Below, piece by piece: positions 60,501-61,072 of a stretch of 61,072 nt of DNA. Numbering within the stretch: position 1 is the first letter of the stretch; each line of letters begins with the position of its first letter. Location: NCBI GenBank assembly GCA_002449955.1, contig DJYD01000035.1:1-61072 (forward strand), given 5' to 3'. The notes under the pieces were generated by a model that was not told the origin of the DNA, searched no databases, and saw only the letters and a list, made by a program, of their open reading frames with translations. This stretch comes from Lachnospiraceae bacterium UBA6987. GTDB lineage: Bacteria > Bacillota > Clostridia > Lachnospirales > Lachnospiraceae. A program made the translations under genes and the position numbers.

Positions 60501-61072
60501 TACTTCAGCTGCGTATTCTTTTCTTTCGGAATAACGTCATGAGCGCCGCCTTCCACGATACTGACCGAGCTGACCAGCGTTAACGTCGCTTTCTGCTGCA
60601 GCTCTTCGATCGTCAGTGCACCGCAGTTGCACATGGTGGAACGAACTTTGGACAGAGTCATCAGAACATTGTCTTTCAGACGGCCTGCGTAGGGAACATA
60701 GGAATCGACACCCTCTTCAAAGGACAGTTTTTTATCTCCGCCCAGGTCATAACGCTGCCAGTTGCGCGCTCTGGCAGAGCCCTCGCCCCAGTATTCCTTA
60801 TAATAGGTACCGCCGATACTGACCTTATTGGAAGGGCTTTCATCAAAGCGGGCAAAATAACGGCCAAGCATGATGAAGTCGGCGCCCATGGCTAATGCCA
60901 GGGTGATGTGATGATCGTACACGATGCCGCCGTCAGAACATACCGGAACGTAAATACCGGTCTCCTTGTAATATTCATCTCTTGCCGCACAGACATCGAT
61001 CAGCGCCGTTGCCTGACCGCGGCCGATTCCCTTTGTCTCACGGGTAATGCAGATGGAGCCGCCGCCGATACC
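60500..61072 (-). CDS. guaB: IMP dehydrogenase, 3' part (gene runs off the window)
   Basis: About 190 C-terminal codons, open to the window edge. The first residues are the active-site Cys loop, GIGGGSICITRETKGIG, where most enzymes read GPGSICTTR. Next come the IMP-phosphate/flap blocks DGGIVYDHHITLALAMGADFIMLGRYFA and GTYYKEYWGEGSARARN. Oxidises IMP to XMP for GTP synthesis. The N-terminus and any CBS domain lie outside. The loop variant suggests a particular clostridial clade. Confidence 0.93.
   Translation of the reverse strand, partial: GIGGGSICITRETKGIGRGQATALIDVCAARDEYYKETGIYVPVCSDGGIVYDHHITLALAMGADFIMLGRYFARFDESPSNKVSIGGTYYKEYWGEGSARARNWQRYDLGGDKKLSFEEGVDSYVPYAGRLKDNVLMTLSKVRSTMCNCGALTIEELQQKATLTLVSSVSIVEGGAHDVIPKEKNTQLK

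Overview
The window is a stretch of bacterial chromosome from a low-to-mid GC Firmicute, most probably a clostridial anaerobe of the Lachnospiraceae type. This is inferred from gene order (plsX-acpP-rnc-smc-ftsY; rel-MBL-hemZ-hisS; nusB-xseA-xseB-ispA-dxs-tlyA-nadK-recN; lexA divergent from a LysM/yneA gene), from Gram-positive LexA boxes and strong AGGAGG-type ribosome binding sites, and from small families I associate with Lachnospiraceae (DUF5688, DUF6472, DUF1846, a PFK with a TIDLD active-site loop). No phage, insertion sequence, plasmid gene or CRISPR array was seen. Genes are tightly packed, often overlapping by 1-17 bases, and most are on the + strand.

Layout. 1-3.7 kb (-): clpC-type unfoldase without a middle domain, then radA. 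3.7-7.3 kb (+): an orphan membrane-anchored peptide-type binding protein, a YfbR-type 5'-nucleotidase and a small membrane protein; the divergent gap with clpC holds two perfect palindromes. 7.4-24.9 kb (+): lipid synthesis (plsX, acpP), RNase III, SMC, FtsY, DnaE, PFK, Rel, an MBL hydrolase, HemZ, HisRS and a membrane protein. 24.9-27.6 kb (-): DUF1846 protein, DUF5688 protein and tRNA-Arg(CCG). 27.7-38.1 kb (+): SH3-domain membrane protein, queA, rluF, ligA, a radical SAM protein, a divergent EF-G paralogue, a wall/membrane surface protein and a D-2-hydroxyacid dehydrogenase under a 26-bp palindrome. 38.2-44.1 kb (+): leuS, two CobW-like GTPases (one His-rich, one fused to a DUF1980-like domain), a FlK-like thioesterase and a cytidylate-kinase-like protein; between the last two a minus-strand structured RNA, probably 6S RNA, with its own promoter and terminator. 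44.0-47.4 kb: XRE regulator (-), pckA, a TPP riboswitch controlling thiT, and an Asp23-like protein. 47.5-55.7 kb (+): nusB to recN operon. 55.8-57.0 kb: lexA and yneA, divergent, sharing four LexA boxes. 57.1-61.1 kb: XerC-like recombinase and TtcA-like protein (-), a surface protein (+), a DUF6472 protein and the 3' part of an IMP dehydrogenase gene (-).

How it fits together: the window is mainly housekeeping (replication, repair, translation, isoprenoid and phospholipid precursors, stringent response), and the SOS circuit is readable directly. The less ordinary parts are the 40.7-43.2 kb GTPase/thioesterase cluster, the minus-strand RNA, the unassigned palindromic operators, the tRNA-DUF5688 transcription unit, and a 14-bp inverted repeat that brackets the ttcA-like gene beside a tyrosine recombinase. 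Start sites were moved downstream of the longest open frame wherever the ribosome binding site, promoter position or family N-terminus demanded it.
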